Positions 1-8,806 are shown, counted from the first letter of the stretch. The stretch is 47,271 nucleotides of DNA from Candidatus Omnitrophota bacterium (GCA_029571225.1 JAKPTF010000003.1:1-47271), one strand, 5' to 3'. A program made the numbers and translations. The notes: a model not told the origin generated them from the sequence alone.

Positions 1-255
1 GCCGCGCTCGGCATCCGTCTCGATATCAGGTATTTTTTCATCTACATGCCGATTATCGGCACGATAACCATGCTGCCGGTTTCTATCGCGGGCCTCGGGG
101 TCCGGGAGGACGCGACCGTTCGTTTTTTCTCGAAAGCGGGCGTCGGCCACGATGCCGCGCTGGCCATGTCCCTGACCGGTTTTTTCATCTCGGTCTTGTT
201 CGCCGCCGCAGGGGGGCTCTATTATGTCTTTACACTACATCGTAGACGGGTATAA
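1..255 (+). CDS. UPF0104 / flippase-like membrane protein, 3' end only
   Basis: The reading frame is open from the first base, so the start lies outside the window; 84 C-terminal residues are visible. They show two hydrophobic segments and the motif LPVSIAGLGVREDATV. This matches the conserved LPxSxxGLGxRE stretch of the UPF0104 / lysylphosphatidylglycerol synthase transmembrane family (AglD, MprF flippase domain). Members are inner-membrane proteins linked to lipid or polyprenyl-phosphate transport. The gene overlaps the next start by 32 nt, which suggests translational coupling. The family is reasonably sure; the substrate cannot be inferred from the fragment. Confidence 0.72.
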   Translation, partial: AALGIRLDIRYFFIYMPIIGTITMLPVSIAGLGVREDATVRFFSKAGVGHDAALAMSLTGFFISVLFAAAGGLYYVFTLHRRRV

Positions 256-709
256 CGTCGTGCGCCATGCCTCGTTCGTGTCCCGCGGCCATACGTCGCC
301 TGCGCAGGCGCTGGCCCGGTGCATCAGGGACAAAAGGCTCTGCGGCAGCATGAAGAACAAAGTGACGCTTGTGTTCGACGGCTATCCGACCATGGGCATC
401 CCTTTGCGGCAGTCGCTTGACTGCGATATCGTATTTTCGCAGGACCGTAGCGCCGACGAGCAGATCCTGGACATGGCAGAGCATAGCGTCAATCCGAAGA
501 TCATGATCGTCGTGACGGACGACAGGAGAGTGCAGTTTCACGCAAAGGCGGCGGGAGTTTCGGTAGTGGGCGTGGAAGAATTCCTGACGGCAAAGCAAGA
601 GTCGGAAGCTGCGCGCAGGCGCAGAGAAGACCGCACGCCGGAAATCAGCGCAGTGGACGCCGCCCGCATCAACAAAGAGCTCCGGAACCTATGGCTGAAA
701 GAAAAGTGA
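224..709 (+). CDS. YacP-like NYN-domain protein (PIN-like RNase fold)
   Basis: This 161-residue protein begins IVDGYNVVRH, the hallmark of the YacP/NYN family. It has further acidic positions in VTLVFDGYP, SADEQILDMA and VVTDDRRV, the pattern expected for a metal-binding PIN-like nuclease site. In Bacillus the YacP homologue Rae1 is a ribosome-associated endonuclease; activity here is inferred from the family only. The charged C-terminal tail (about residues 125-161) is probably helical. The ATG at 224 lies inside the end of the preceding gene, and the stop overlaps the next gene's start by 19 nt, so the first three genes probably share one transcript. Confidence 0.85.
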   Translation: MSLHYIVDGYNVVRHASFVSRGHTSPAQALARCIRDKRLCGSMKNKVTLVFDGYPTMGIPLRQSLDCDIVFSQDRSADEQILDMAEHSVNPKIMIVVTDDRRVQFHAKAAGVSVVGVEEFLTAKQESEAARRRREDRTPEISAVDAARINKELRNLWLKEK

Positions 710-1467
710 TCCAGGGCGATTTTCTCAAGTTCCTCGGCACCGCAGGCGCGCGCTTCGTCATGATCAAGCAGTTGCGCAGGTCAGGCGGTATCTGGCTGCG
801 CGCACAAGGCGCGAACATCATCATTGACCCGGGGCCGGGGAGCCTGGTGCGCTGCCTCGCAAGCAGGCCGAAGCTCGAGCCCTCGGAGCTGAACGCCATC
901 ATCCTCACCCACCGGCACATCGACCACTGCAACGACGTCAATGTCATGATCGAGGCGATGACAGAAGGCGGGTTCAAGAAACGGGGCATTGTCTTCTGCC
1001 CAGCGGACGCGGTCAAGGGAGATCCGGTCATTTTTAAATACGCCCGCGGTTACGTGGAAAAAACCGTCATGCTCAAAGAGCGCTGTGATTACCGAGTCGG
1101 GGATTTCACATTCCGCACGTCAATGCGCCATATACACCCTGCCGAGACTTACGGATTGAAATTCGACCTCAACGGCCGCAGCGTCGGATTGATGACCGAC
1201 ACCAAAGCGTTCAAAGGGCTCAAAACATTCTATAAGGTCCATACCCTCATCATGAGCGTCGTTTTCCCGGAGCGCAGGCCTGCCATTGATCATTTGAGCC
1301 TTGAGGAAGCGCAGGAGCTGATAAAAGAATTGAAACCCCGGCAAGCGGTCCTGACACATTTCGGCATGCGGATGCTCGCTGCTGACCCGGCAGCGCAGGC
1401 CCGGCGGCTCACCCAGGCCCTCGGCATCGAAGTCATCGCCGCAACCGACGGCCTGACCATTACATAA
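691..1467 (+). CDS. Metallo-beta-lactamase-fold hydrolase
   Basis: The 258-residue protein carries the MBL metal signature HRHIDHCND with H74, H76, D78 and H79, plus later candidate ligands in MRHIHPAETYG, GLMTDTK and LTHFGM. The N-terminal FLGTAGARF and SGG segments resemble the PhnP/UlaG-like branch. A cytoplasmic two-metal hydrolase acting on a phosphoester or similar bond is likely, but the substrate is unknown. It overlaps the YacP-like gene by 19 nt, and its TAA is followed directly by the GTG start of queH, so it belongs to the same compact operon. Confidence 0.85.
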   Translation: MAERKVIQGDFLKFLGTAGARFVMIKQLRRSGGIWLRAQGANIIIDPGPGSLVRCLASRPKLEPSELNAIILTHRHIDHCNDVNVMIEAMTEGGFKKRGIVFCPADAVKGDPVIFKYARGYVEKTVMLKERCDYRVGDFTFRTSMRHIHPAETYGLKFDLNGRSVGLMTDTKAFKGLKTFYKVHTLIMSVVFPERRPAIDHLSLEEAQELIKELKPRQAVLTHFGMRMLAADPAAQARRLTQALGIEVIAATDGLTIT

Positions 1468-2025
1468 GTGGATAAGCCAAAGGCGCTTTTACATATCTGC
1501 TGCGGCATTTGCGCGAGCTGGTCCATTGAGAAGCTGAAAATGGACGGTTACGAAGTCACGGGCTTTTTCTATAACCCGAACATCGAGCCTCGCGAGGAAT
1601 ACGACCGCAGGCAGCAGGTTGCAGCAAATGTCTGCCGCATACACGGCGTCGCGTTTATCGAAGGCACTTATGACAACGGCGATTGGCAGCGTTGCATAGC
1701 CGGCCTTGAACGCGAACCCGAAGGCGGCCTGCGCTGCCATGAGTGTTTTCGCTTCAGGCTTGCGGCTGCGGCCGGATGCGCCCGCGATCACGGGATCAGC
1801 CATTTTACCACGACCCTCACCATCAGCCCGCACAAAAACGCCGGGGTCATCAATAATATTGGAAAAACTATAGCGCCGCAAGCGTTTCTGATGTATAATC
1901 TTAAAAAAGAAGACGGCTTCAAAAAGGCAAATATTTTCGCCAGAGACCACGGGCTTTACCGGCAGCATTATTGCGGCTGCAGATACAGCATGGCTAACAG
2001 AGAAGCCGGCACGAAAGGAAGGTGA
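1468..2025 (+). CDS. queH: Epoxyqueuosine reductase QueH
   Basis: This 185-residue protein matches QueH (former DUF208), the non-cobalamin enzyme that reduces epoxyqueuosine to queuosine in tRNA. Visible family features are the N-terminal HICCGICASW with C11, C12 and C15, the RCHECFRFRL cysteine pair, the TLTISPHKN segment and the C-terminal YCGCRYS. These cysteines are the expected ligands of an iron-sulfur cluster and an additional metal site. The start is GTG, abutting the preceding stop with no gap, which implies coupled translation. No other queuosine genes are in the window. Confidence 0.9.
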   Translation: MDKPKALLHICCGICASWSIEKLKMDGYEVTGFFYNPNIEPREEYDRRQQVAANVCRIHGVAFIEGTYDNGDWQRCIAGLEREPEGGLRCHECFRFRLAAAAGCARDHGISHFTTTLTISPHKNAGVINNIGKTIAPQAFLMYNLKKEDGFKKANIFARDHGLYRQHYCGCRYSMANREAGTKGR

Positions 2026-2028
2026 CGC

Positions 2029-2262
2029 GTGAAATTCGACAGCAACCTGGATGAGAAGCTTTTTTCAAAGGAGCTTGAATCTGACGGCGTAAAAATCGTG
2101 GTAAGCGTGCATTCATATAACAACGGGGCAAAGAAGCTGCAGCTTGTCCGCGAAACGCGGGATTCCGAAGGCAACTGGCGTTTCGGCAAGCTCGGGCGCC
2201 TGACAAAGGCCGAAGTCGAAGGCATCCTGCCGCTCATCAACGAAGCGCTCGGCCACATGTAA
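2029..2262 (+). CDS. Small protein, possibly PC4/YdbC-like
   Basis: A 77-residue protein starting at GTG, three bases after the queH stop and behind the purine-rich sequence AAAGGAAGGTGA. The segment KKLQLVRETRDSEGNW followed by RFGKLGRLTKAEVEGI resembles the beta-strand plus helix pattern of PC4/YdbC-type single-strand nucleic-acid-binding proteins (a W-x-G-K-x-G-type turn followed by an amphipathic helix). The resemblance is by eye, and a function in nucleic acid binding is only a suggestion. Codon use and tight spacing support a real gene. Confidence 0.65.
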   Translation: MKFDSNLDEKLFSKELESDGVKIVVSVHSYNNGAKKLQLVRETRDSEGNWRFGKLGRLTKAEVEGILPLINEALGHM

Positions 2263-2306
2263 TAGAAAGCATCATCAGCTGACCATATCCACAACCTTTC
2301 CAGCCA

Positions 2307-3512
2307 ATGGCGGATAAGCAGCTAATCAAGGTTCTGCTCGTAGAGGACAATCCCGAAATAGCCAGGCTAATCCGGGATATGCTGCGCAGGAGCCCGACGT
2401 GCACGTTCGAGGTTACCCATCATGCCGCGTTGAAACCTGCCCTCGAGTATGCCGCCTCGAATCCCATCGATATAGTAGTTGCGGACCTTACCCTTCCGGA
2501 TTCAGAAGGTTTCCCCACTTTTTTTTCCATCCGGTCAACGGTTCCCAATGTGCCCATCATCATCCTTACGGGCATTGACGACGAAGAAATGGCTGTCCAG
2601 GCAGTAAGGGAGGGCGCCCAGGATTACCTCGTCAAAAGCCAGATAGACATGCATATTCTGCTGCGCGCCGTTCAGTACGCGATCGAGCGCCATCGCATCG
2701 AAGCGGCGTTGCGGCGCGCCACGGTCGAGCTCGAGGAAAGGGTCAATGAGCGCACCGCAGAGCTTAGCCTTGCCAACAAAGAGCTCGAGCGCGAGATTGA
2801 GGAGCGCATCCAGGCCCAGACCCAGCTTGTACAGGCGGCAAAAATGGAGGTTATCGGCAGGCTTGCGAGCGGCGTGGCCCACGAGGTGCGCAATCCCCTT
2901 GCCATCATCCTCCAGGCCAAGGAGTATCTCGAGGGCCTTGTCGATACAAAGAACGAAGAAGTTTCATCGACCCTCCAATCAATGACCAGGGCGCTTACCC
3001 GTGCCGACACGATCATCAACGGCCTGCTCGATTTTTCCCGCATATCGCAGCTTGAGATCAAACCGCACAGCGTCAATGAGCTTGTAGAAAATTCACTCAT
3101 GCTCGTCAAGCATCAGTGCGACCGGGCCCATGTCACCGTCGAAAAGAAATTCGGCGAATCCCTGCCGCCTGTCAAGGCGGATAAGGTCAAGATTGAGCAG
3201 GTGCTTGTGAACCTGCTTATAAACGCCATAGACGCAATGCCCGACGGCGGAGTCATACGGATCGAAACCTCCGTTTCCGACACCGTTTCGGGCAAGGCCG
3301 TATGCGTCGAGATCCATGATTCGGGCAGCGGCATACCGCAGGAAAATCTTGCCAAGGTTTTTGATCCTTTTTTTACGACCAAGCGCGTAAAACACGGCAC
3401 AGGCCTTGGCCTTTCCATTGTCAAAAGCATCATGGAGATGCATCACGGATCCATTGATATACGGAACCGCACGGAAGGCGGGGCGACGGTAACATTGCTG
3501 TTCCCGCTGTAA
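2307..3512 (+). CDS. Hybrid histidine kinase, receiver domain N-terminal
   Basis: A 401-residue cytoplasmic kinase without membrane segments. Residues about 1-125 form a receiver with the acidic pocket LLVEDN and phosphoacceptor D60. Residues 130-180 are a coiled-coil linker. A HisKA domain follows with H192 in VAHEVRNP, then a HATPase with N-box NLLINAIDAM, DSGSGIP and GTGLGLS. The order REC-HisKA-HATPase suggests the receiver gates the kinase after phosphorylation by another kinase. There is no clear Shine-Dalgarno before the ATG. The next gene, a lone receiver, follows after 18 nt and is the obvious partner. It is paralogous to the kinase at 8892-10178. Confidence 0.9.
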   Translation: MADKQLIKVLLVEDNPEIARLIRDMLRRSPTCTFEVTHHAALKPALEYAASNPIDIVVADLTLPDSEGFPTFFSIRSTVPNVPIIILTGIDDEEMAVQAVREGAQDYLVKSQIDMHILLRAVQYAIERHRIEAALRRATVELEERVNERTAELSLANKELEREIEERIQAQTQLVQAAKMEVIGRLASGVAHEVRNPLAIILQAKEYLEGLVDTKNEEVSSTLQSMTRALTRADTIINGLLDFSRISQLEIKPHSVNELVENSLMLVKHQCDRAHVTVEKKFGESLPPVKADKVKIEQVLVNLLINAIDAMPDGGVIRIETSVSDTVSGKAVCVEIHDSGSGIPQENLAKVFDPFFTTKRVKHGTGLGLSIVKSIMEMHHGSIDIRNRTEGGATVTLLFPL

Positions 3513-3530
3513 CGTCTAAGGAGGAGCCAT

Positions 3531-3908
3531 ATGGCTGGAGTAAAAAAAATACTGATCGTGGACGATGAAGTGGATTTCGGGAAAATGGTCAAGCTCAATC
3601 TTGAGCGGACCGGGGAGTACCAGGTCATGCAGGAGACAAAGGGCCGCAATGCGGTCGAAACGGCAAAGGCATTCATGCCCGACATGATCTTTCTTGACGT
3701 CGTCATGCCCGAGATAGACGGCGGGGACGTCCTCGCCAAGCTCAAAGACAATGCGGCGCTCAAGGATATTCCCGTCGTATTCCTTACCGCGATCATCACG
3801 GACAAGGAAGCGTCCGCGGGCGATGGGATCGTCGCCGGACGGCCATTCCTCGCCAAACCGGTCACAACCGCGAAGCTGATAGACTGCATCAAAAAATACT
3901 TAAAATGA
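3531..3908 (+). CDS. Single-domain response regulator
   Basis: A 125-residue protein that is only a receiver domain: ILIVDDEVDF (acidic pocket), MIFLDVVMPEIDG (phosphoacceptor Asp), the T in VVFLTAI and the K in FLAKPV are all present, so it should be phosphorylatable. GGAG lies just before the ATG. It overlaps the start of the large sensor kinase by 4 nt. With no output domain it probably acts as a phosphate shuttle or by protein-protein contact. Its closest relative in the window is the receiver at 10196-10573, which shares the MIFLDV, IPVVFLTAI and FLAKP segments. Confidence 0.9.
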   Translation: MAGVKKILIVDDEVDFGKMVKLNLERTGEYQVMQETKGRNAVETAKAFMPDMIFLDVVMPEIDGGDVLAKLKDNAALKDIPVVFLTAIITDKEASAGDGIVAGRPFLAKPVTTAKLIDCIKKYLK

Positions 3909-6247
3909 ACATAAGGCATTCCATGTCGGTGCGCATCATGCTGATCGTGTTCTTGATACTTTTTGTCGTTTTCACGGCAATGACCATCATGACGACCGTG
4001 CGCCAGACTGAATTGATCTGGAAAAGGAATCTCGAAGAGGCGGATATCATATCGGATCTGATCCTGAATGGCATCAGGTATCCCATGCTGACCGGAGACC
4101 AGGATGTTATCCAGCGCCAGTTCGACAACTATGCGCAGAATAAGAAGGGCATTGATGCGATATCCCTGCTCGATCACCGGGGCGTTGTCATGCGTTCGAC
4201 AGACCGCAGCCTGATCAATCAGATGTCCCTGGCGGATAATCTTGATCTTGCTTTGAAAGGTTCCGAGATACAGGGTTTCGTGAAAAAGAAGCGTACCGGC
4301 AAGCAAATTTTTTCGCGCCTGGTGCCCATACGTAATGAGCAGAAATGCTATGCGTGCCATGGCTCTGAGCGAAACATCCTTGGTGTCCTGCGCATTACCC
4401 TTGATCTTGAACGCGCGTTTGTCGAATTGCGCGATCTTCGCATCAGAAGCCTTCTGCTGGCGATTGTGAGCTTCCTTGCCATTGTGGTATTGCTCAATAT
4501 CTTTTTATTCAGGACCGTGATTGTGCCCATACGGAAACTGGCGGAAGGGATGAACGAGGTCGCGCACGGAAACTTGAACCAGCAGATTCTTTGCGCCGGC
4601 AGTGATGAAATCGGGTCGCTGACAAGAATATTCAACAAAATGATCGTCGATATCAGTACCCTGATCGAGAAAGAAAAGGCGCTGACCGCCGCTGAGCAGG
4701 AGCGCAAGGAGAAACTCGCGTCGGTCAATGCTGACCTCGTGCTTGAGATCAAGGAGCGGCGTAAGGCAGAGGAGAGGCTCAACACGGCGTACCGGCAGTT
4801 TTCCGATATCATCGAGTTCCTTCCCGACGCCACATTCGTCATCGATCGTGACCGCAAGGTCATTGCGTGGAACAAGGCCATGGAAGAGTGCACAGGAATA
4901 CTTAAGCGGGATATCATCGGTAAAGGCGATTACGCGTATTCGGTCCCTTTTTACGGCATTGCCCGGCCGATGCTTATTGACCTGATATTTCAATCTGATG
5001 TGGAAACCGAAACAGGCTATTCGTTTTTCGAACGCAAGGGGGACCGTCTTTATGCGGAAAGCCTTTCAACGACCCTCAAGGAAGGTTCGACCGTAATACT
5101 CTGGGCAATCGCATCGCCGTTGTACGACAATAACGGCGCGCTTGCAGGCGCGATCGAATCGGTGCGCGACGTAACCCAGCTCAAGCAGAACGAGGAGAAG
5201 ATTCTCCATGCGGCAAAGGAATGGCGCATCACCTTTGATTCCATCAACGACCTTATCTCGATCATCGACCGCGACATGGGTATTGTCAGGTGCAACAACG
5301 CCTTTGCCGCGCTTTCCAGCCAGAAGCCCGAAGACATGATCGGTAGGAACTGGTTTGACGTGGTGTACGGGCCGACGCAAAAGGTCGATTCGGAGATAAT
5401 CAAGGCCGTTTTTTTGAGCGGCCGCACACAGTTTGAGGAGATCTTTCTGCAGGAGATAAACAAGTTTTACGAGGTTACCGCGTCCCCGATCTTTGATTCG
5501 GCAGGCACCGTTACCGCATCGGTCCTTATCCTCAAAGACATCACGTCCCGCAAGGAACTTCAGAAAAAGGAGCGCCTGGCGCAGCTCGGCAAGCTCGTCG
5601 CGGACATGGCGCACGAGGTCAATAACCCGCTTATGATCATTTCCGGCCGCGCCCAGCTGTCCCTTATGGAGGACATCGATAATCCGGAGATCAAGAGCAA
5701 CCTTGGCATCATCATGGACGAATGCCAGCGCGCCAAGGATATCATACAGCGCCTTTTGAAGTTTTCGCGCCGCGGCAAGAACGAGATCACGGCGATCGAC
5801 GTCAATAAGTCTCTTGATTCCATCATCTCGATCATCGAACATCAATTCTCCCTGTCGAGCGTCGAGATCAGGAAACATTTCGGCGAGGGACTGCCGCCGG
5901 TTTACGGGGACGAACGCCAGCTCCAGGAAGTGTACATGAACCTGTTGTCGAACGCGCGGGATGCCATGCCCACCGGAGGAACGATCGATGTTACGACTAC
6001 CTGCACAACGAATATGGTCAAGATCACGTTAAAGGATTCAGGCATGGGCATGAGCGCTGAAGTCATGTCGCGCATATTTGAGCCCTTCTACACGACCAAG
6101 GAAAAGGGCACGGGTCTGGGCCTTTCGGTGTGTTACGGCATCATCAAGAACCACGGCGGAGAGCTTAATTTCGTCAGCGAAATCGGCAAGGGCACTGCCG
6201 CCATCATACAACTGCCAATAACGCGCGGAGGTACGGAAAATGGCTAA
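3905..6247 (+). CDS. Membrane sensor histidine kinase with c-type heme motif, HAMP and two PAS domains
   Basis: A 780-residue kinase. TM1 spans about residues 9-30 and TM2 about 180-204, enclosing a periplasmic sensor region. That region holds KCYACHGS, a canonical CXXCH heme c site at C148, C151 and H152. Then follow HAMP (about 205-258), a short coiled coil, PAS1 (about 297-420), PAS2 (about 435-550), HisKA with H570 in MAHEVNNP, and HATPase with NLLSNARDAM and GTGLGLS. Covalent heme suggests redox, oxygen or NO sensing; the ligand is inference. It overlaps the receivers on both sides (4 nt and 8 nt), forming a tight REC-kinase-REC unit. Confidence 0.92.
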   Translation: MNIRHSMSVRIMLIVFLILFVVFTAMTIMTTVRQTELIWKRNLEEADIISDLILNGIRYPMLTGDQDVIQRQFDNYAQNKKGIDAISLLDHRGVVMRSTDRSLINQMSLADNLDLALKGSEIQGFVKKKRTGKQIFSRLVPIRNEQKCYACHGSERNILGVLRITLDLERAFVELRDLRIRSLLLAIVSFLAIVVLLNIFLFRTVIVPIRKLAEGMNEVAHGNLNQQILCAGSDEIGSLTRIFNKMIVDISTLIEKEKALTAAEQERKEKLASVNADLVLEIKERRKAEERLNTAYRQFSDIIEFLPDATFVIDRDRKVIAWNKAMEECTGILKRDIIGKGDYAYSVPFYGIARPMLIDLIFQSDVETETGYSFFERKGDRLYAESLSTTLKEGSTVILWAIASPLYDNNGALAGAIESVRDVTQLKQNEEKILHAAKEWRITFDSINDLISIIDRDMGIVRCNNAFAALSSQKPEDMIGRNWFDVVYGPTQKVDSEIIKAVFLSGRTQFEEIFLQEINKFYEVTASPIFDSAGTVTASVLILKDITSRKELQKKERLAQLGKLVADMAHEVNNPLMIISGRAQLSLMEDIDNPEIKSNLGIIMDECQRAKDIIQRLLKFSRRGKNEITAIDVNKSLDSIISIIEHQFSLSSVEIRKHFGEGLPPVYGDERQLQEVYMNLLSNARDAMPTGGTIDVTTTCTTNMVKITLKDSGMGMSAEVMSRIFEPFYTTKEKGTGLGLSVCYGIIKNHGGELNFVSEIGKGTAAIIQLPITRGGTENG

Positions 6248-6617
6248 GATCCTCATTGTCGACGATGAAGTCGAAATCGTCAGGATCCTTGAGAAATTCC
6301 TGACCAAGATGTCGTATGAGGTTGTTTCGACCTCCGACGGAGAAAAAGCGATCTCCCTCCTGGGAGAGGATAAGTCGCTTAACATGGCCATCCTGGACAT
6401 GAAGATGCCCCGGATTAAGGGCATCGACATCCTCAAGACCATGGCGGAGCGCAATATCACGCTTCCCGTCATAGTTCTGACCGGTTCGTTCGATGAGGAA
6501 AAGTATCTCGCCGATCTTCAAAAGCTCGGATACGGCCATGACGATATACTTCTCAAACCCATCGACCTGAACGAATTGCTGACGATGGTAAAAGAGAAGC
6601 TGGGTAAGAAAACGTAA
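6240..6617 (+). CDS. Single-domain response regulator
   Basis: A 125-residue stand-alone receiver: ILIVDDEVEIV, phosphoacceptor D in MAILDMKMP, T in VIVLTGS and K in ILLKPID. Its ATG lies inside the end of the heme-motif kinase gene (8-nt overlap), behind GGAGGT, so the two are translationally coupled and very probably a cognate pair. There is no output domain. The loop before the conserved lysine (QKLGYGHDDILLKP) is slightly longer than usual. Confidence 0.9.
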   Translation: MAKILIVDDEVEIVRILEKFLTKMSYEVVSTSDGEKAISLLGEDKSLNMAILDMKMPRIKGIDILKTMAERNITLPVIVLTGSFDEEKYLADLQKLGYGHDDILLKPIDLNELLTMVKEKLGKKT

Positions 6618-6650
6618 TACGGATCCTGTTATCTTCAAGGAGATGCCTGT

Positions 6651-7424
6651 ATGCTAAAAAGCGTTCTTGTTGTTGACGGCGATGTCGATTCGCGCGACAG
6701 GATCTATGAGATCCTGTCATCCATGGGGTATAAGGTCGAGTGCGCGCCGAACCTGAATGAGGCGATGGTCCGGCTTGAGAATGAGCGGCCGCAGCTGGTT
6801 ATCGTGGACGAGTCTTTGCGTCCGGAAGACGGGGTGAAGGCAGTTAAGAAAATCCGCCTCATAGACCAGGGGATGCATATTATTTTTCTTTTGAGCTCGG
6901 TCCCGGGCGCGGAGCAGGAGAAACAGGCGTACGCGGCCGGCGCCAGCAACGTGGTCCGCAAGGATTTTTCCAGCCATTTCATGTTCAAGAGCATCATCGA
7001 ATCGCTCCATGAGGTCAAGGAAAAAGCCCCCGCGGATACCTACGCGCCTCTCGGCCGGATCCTTGTCGTCGATGATAGCCAGGACATGCGGCTGATGCTG
7101 ACGACTTTCCTGCGCAACAGGGGTTTTTCAGTGGCGGAGGCAGGCAGCGGCGACCAGGCGCTTATGGAGATCAAGATCGAAAAACCAACGCTGGTGCTCC
7201 TTGACGAACGCATGCCCGGCATGGACGGGCTTGTCGCGTTGAAAAAGATCAAGGATTTTGACGAAGGGATCAACGTGGTCCTGTTGACCGGCGTCCAGGA
7301 CCAGGATATCATTCGCGAAGCGACCAAACTCGGCGCTGCGGATTACATCAATAAACCGTGCGACCTCGAGAAGCTCGAGGCCCTTATTTTGTCGATATTG
7401 GTGCGAAAGAAATACGTAAAATAA
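6651..7424 (+). CDS. Double-receiver response regulator
   Basis: 257 residues with two receiver domains joined by a short linker (about 118-132). The first is divergent: the acidic pocket reads VVDGDVDS instead of VDDD/E, the acceptor D53 sits in VIVDESLRPEDG, and the lysine is in VVRKDF, so it may be weakly phosphorylated or signal differently. The second (ILVVDDSQDM, VLLDERMPGMDG, LLTGV, INKPCD) is canonical. AAGGAG precedes the ATG. It is followed 24 nt later by another double receiver of similar size, pointing to local duplication. Confidence 0.88.
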   Translation: MLKSVLVVDGDVDSRDRIYEILSSMGYKVECAPNLNEAMVRLENERPQLVIVDESLRPEDGVKAVKKIRLIDQGMHIIFLLSSVPGAEQEKQAYAAGASNVVRKDFSSHFMFKSIIESLHEVKEKAPADTYAPLGRILVVDDSQDMRLMLTTFLRNRGFSVAEAGSGDQALMEIKIEKPTLVLLDERMPGMDGLVALKKIKDFDEGINVVLLTGVQDQDIIREATKLGAADYINKPCDLEKLEALILSILVRKKYVK

Positions 7425-7448
7425 CCACTCTGGAGGGGAAAGGGCTCT

Positions 7449-8204
7449 ATGGCAAAAAAGATCCTGATTGTTGACAACGATATTCAGGTAAGGGAACTGT
7501 TTTACGATCTGCTGACAAAAAAAGGGTACCAGGTTATCACTGCGGCCGGCGGTGCAGAGGGGGTGGATTATAGCGCGAAGGAATCGCCTGACCTTGTGCT
7601 CCTCGACATCAATATGCCAGGCATGGACGGTATTGACACACTAAGAAAGATCAAGGCCAATAACCTTTCAACCAAGGTTGTCATGCTGACCGGCCTTGAG
7701 CAGTCGATCCTGGAGAATCAGGCGCGGTTGAGCGGGGCTGCGGGGTTCTTGCGCAAGTCGCTTGACATTAAGGTCATCATGTCCATTATCGACGAAATGT
7801 TCATTCCCGGCAACCAGCAGCATGTCGCTGCGCTCGGGAAATCCGTGCTTGTCGTCGATGATGAGCCGCAGATCAGGTCTCTTCTGCGGGATTTCTTGAA
7901 GAAAAAGGGCTATAATCCCCAGACCGCTGTTGACGGCAATGAGGCGTTGAAGATGATCGACGAGGTAAAGCCAGAGATGATACTCTTGGACATGCGCATG
8001 CCCGGCATGGACGGCCTGGAAACACTGAAAAAGATCCGCGAGGTAAATCAGAAAGTCGGCGTGATCATGATCACTGCGGTCGAGGACCAGACAAAGGCCG
8101 AAACCGCGATGCGCCTGGGAGCGTATGATTATATCCTCAAACCCATTGATCTTGGATATCTGGATCTGTGCCTGCTTACCAAGTTTTTCTTGTCTGACAC
8201 TTGA
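7449..8204 (+). CDS. Double-receiver response regulator
   Basis: 251 residues with two receiver domains. Domain 1 has ILIVDNDIQV with Asn-Asp in the pocket and acceptor Asp in VLLDINMPGMDG; its end, GFLRKSLD, keeps the lysine. Domain 2 has VLVVDDEPQI, ILLDMRMPGMDG and ILKPIDL and looks fully functional. GGAGGGGAAAGGG precedes the ATG. There is no effector domain. It closes the first co-directional run of the array; a 212-nt spacer with a new promoter follows. Confidence 0.88.
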   Translation: MAKKILIVDNDIQVRELFYDLLTKKGYQVITAAGGAEGVDYSAKESPDLVLLDINMPGMDGIDTLRKIKANNLSTKVVMLTGLEQSILENQARLSGAAGFLRKSLDIKVIMSIIDEMFIPGNQQHVAALGKSVLVVDDEPQIRSLLRDFLKKKGYNPQTAVDGNEALKMIDEVKPEMILLDMRMPGMDGLETLKKIREVNQKVGVIMITAVEDQTKAETAMRLGAYDYILKPIDLGYLDLCLLTKFFLSDT

Positions 8205-8305
8205 TTTCTCATGAAAACATGTGTCGCGATTATGCAACTTTCTTTGCCGCATAAAGTTAAGCCGGATATCAGCCAGAAAATAATTATCATTTTAACCTTA
8301 AGGCA

Positions 8306-8334
8306 TTGCGATAGTTATAGATAGCGCGTATAAT
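8306..8334 (+). promoter_or_regulatory. Sigma-70-type promoter for the PilZ gene
   Basis: TTGCGA (8306-8311), a 17-nt spacer and a perfect TATAAT (8329-8334) lie in the 212-nt spacer before the PilZ gene. Transcription should start near 8341, giving a leader of about 75 nt. The rest of the spacer (8205-8305) is AT-rich and shows nothing else recognisable. Confidence 0.65.
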
Positions 8335-8416
8335 CCCCAATTATCTTGGTATGATTAATGCTACTATTGAAGTAAGGATAATTATAGCTTAAACCGCTTC
8401 TGATCACGGGGGGGGC

Positions 8417-8776
8417 ATGGTACAGGCATTTCAAGGCGAAGACCGCAGGGCATCAAAAAGGATGCGCATGAACTGCACGGTTATCTATCGTGTCAATGAG
8501 CCGGTTACTGCGCGGTTCATGATGGCCGGCCGCGATATCCAGGCCAGGATGGTGGATATCAGCCAGAACGGCATGGCCATGGTGACAGATTACGATATTC
8601 CGCAAGACACGGTCCTGTCCATGCGTTTTACGCTGCTGAAAGTCAAGCCGGACGTTGTAAATTTTTCAGGGCCGATGGAGATCGTGGGGGAGGTCAGGTC
8701 GAACACGCCTGAAGAGAATAACAGCCACAGGCTCGGTATTTACTTTACCAAGATGCGCAGGGTCAACGTATCTTAA
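8417..8776 (+). CDS. PilZ-domain protein (cyclic-di-GMP receptor)
   Basis: A 119-residue single-domain PilZ protein. The two c-di-GMP-binding motifs are present: RRASKR at 10-15 (RxxxR) and DISQNG at 47-52 (DxSxxG). The remainder forms the expected small beta-barrel (MEIVGEVRS, RLGIYFTKM). It probably binds c-di-GMP and contacts a partner protein. The start is unusual: an uninterrupted run of eight G (8408-8415) ends one base before the ATG and is the only candidate ribosome-binding region. The gene has its own promoter inside the phosphorelay array, linking second-messenger and phosphorelay signalling. Confidence 0.88.
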   Translation: MVQAFQGEDRRASKRMRMNCTVIYRVNEPVTARFMMAGRDIQARMVDISQNGMAMVTDYDIPQDTVLSMRFTLLKVKPDVVNFSGPMEIVGEVRSNTPEENNSHRLGIYFTKMRRVNVS

Positions 8777-8806
8777 TGGGCACGATACACCATCTGGATG
8801 GTATTC

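Noticed and set aside
3443-5878. Long open frames on the minus strand opposite the receiver and sensor-kinase genes
   Set aside because: They mirror the codon structure of well-supported plus-strand genes, show no domains and have no promoters or ribosome-binding sites.
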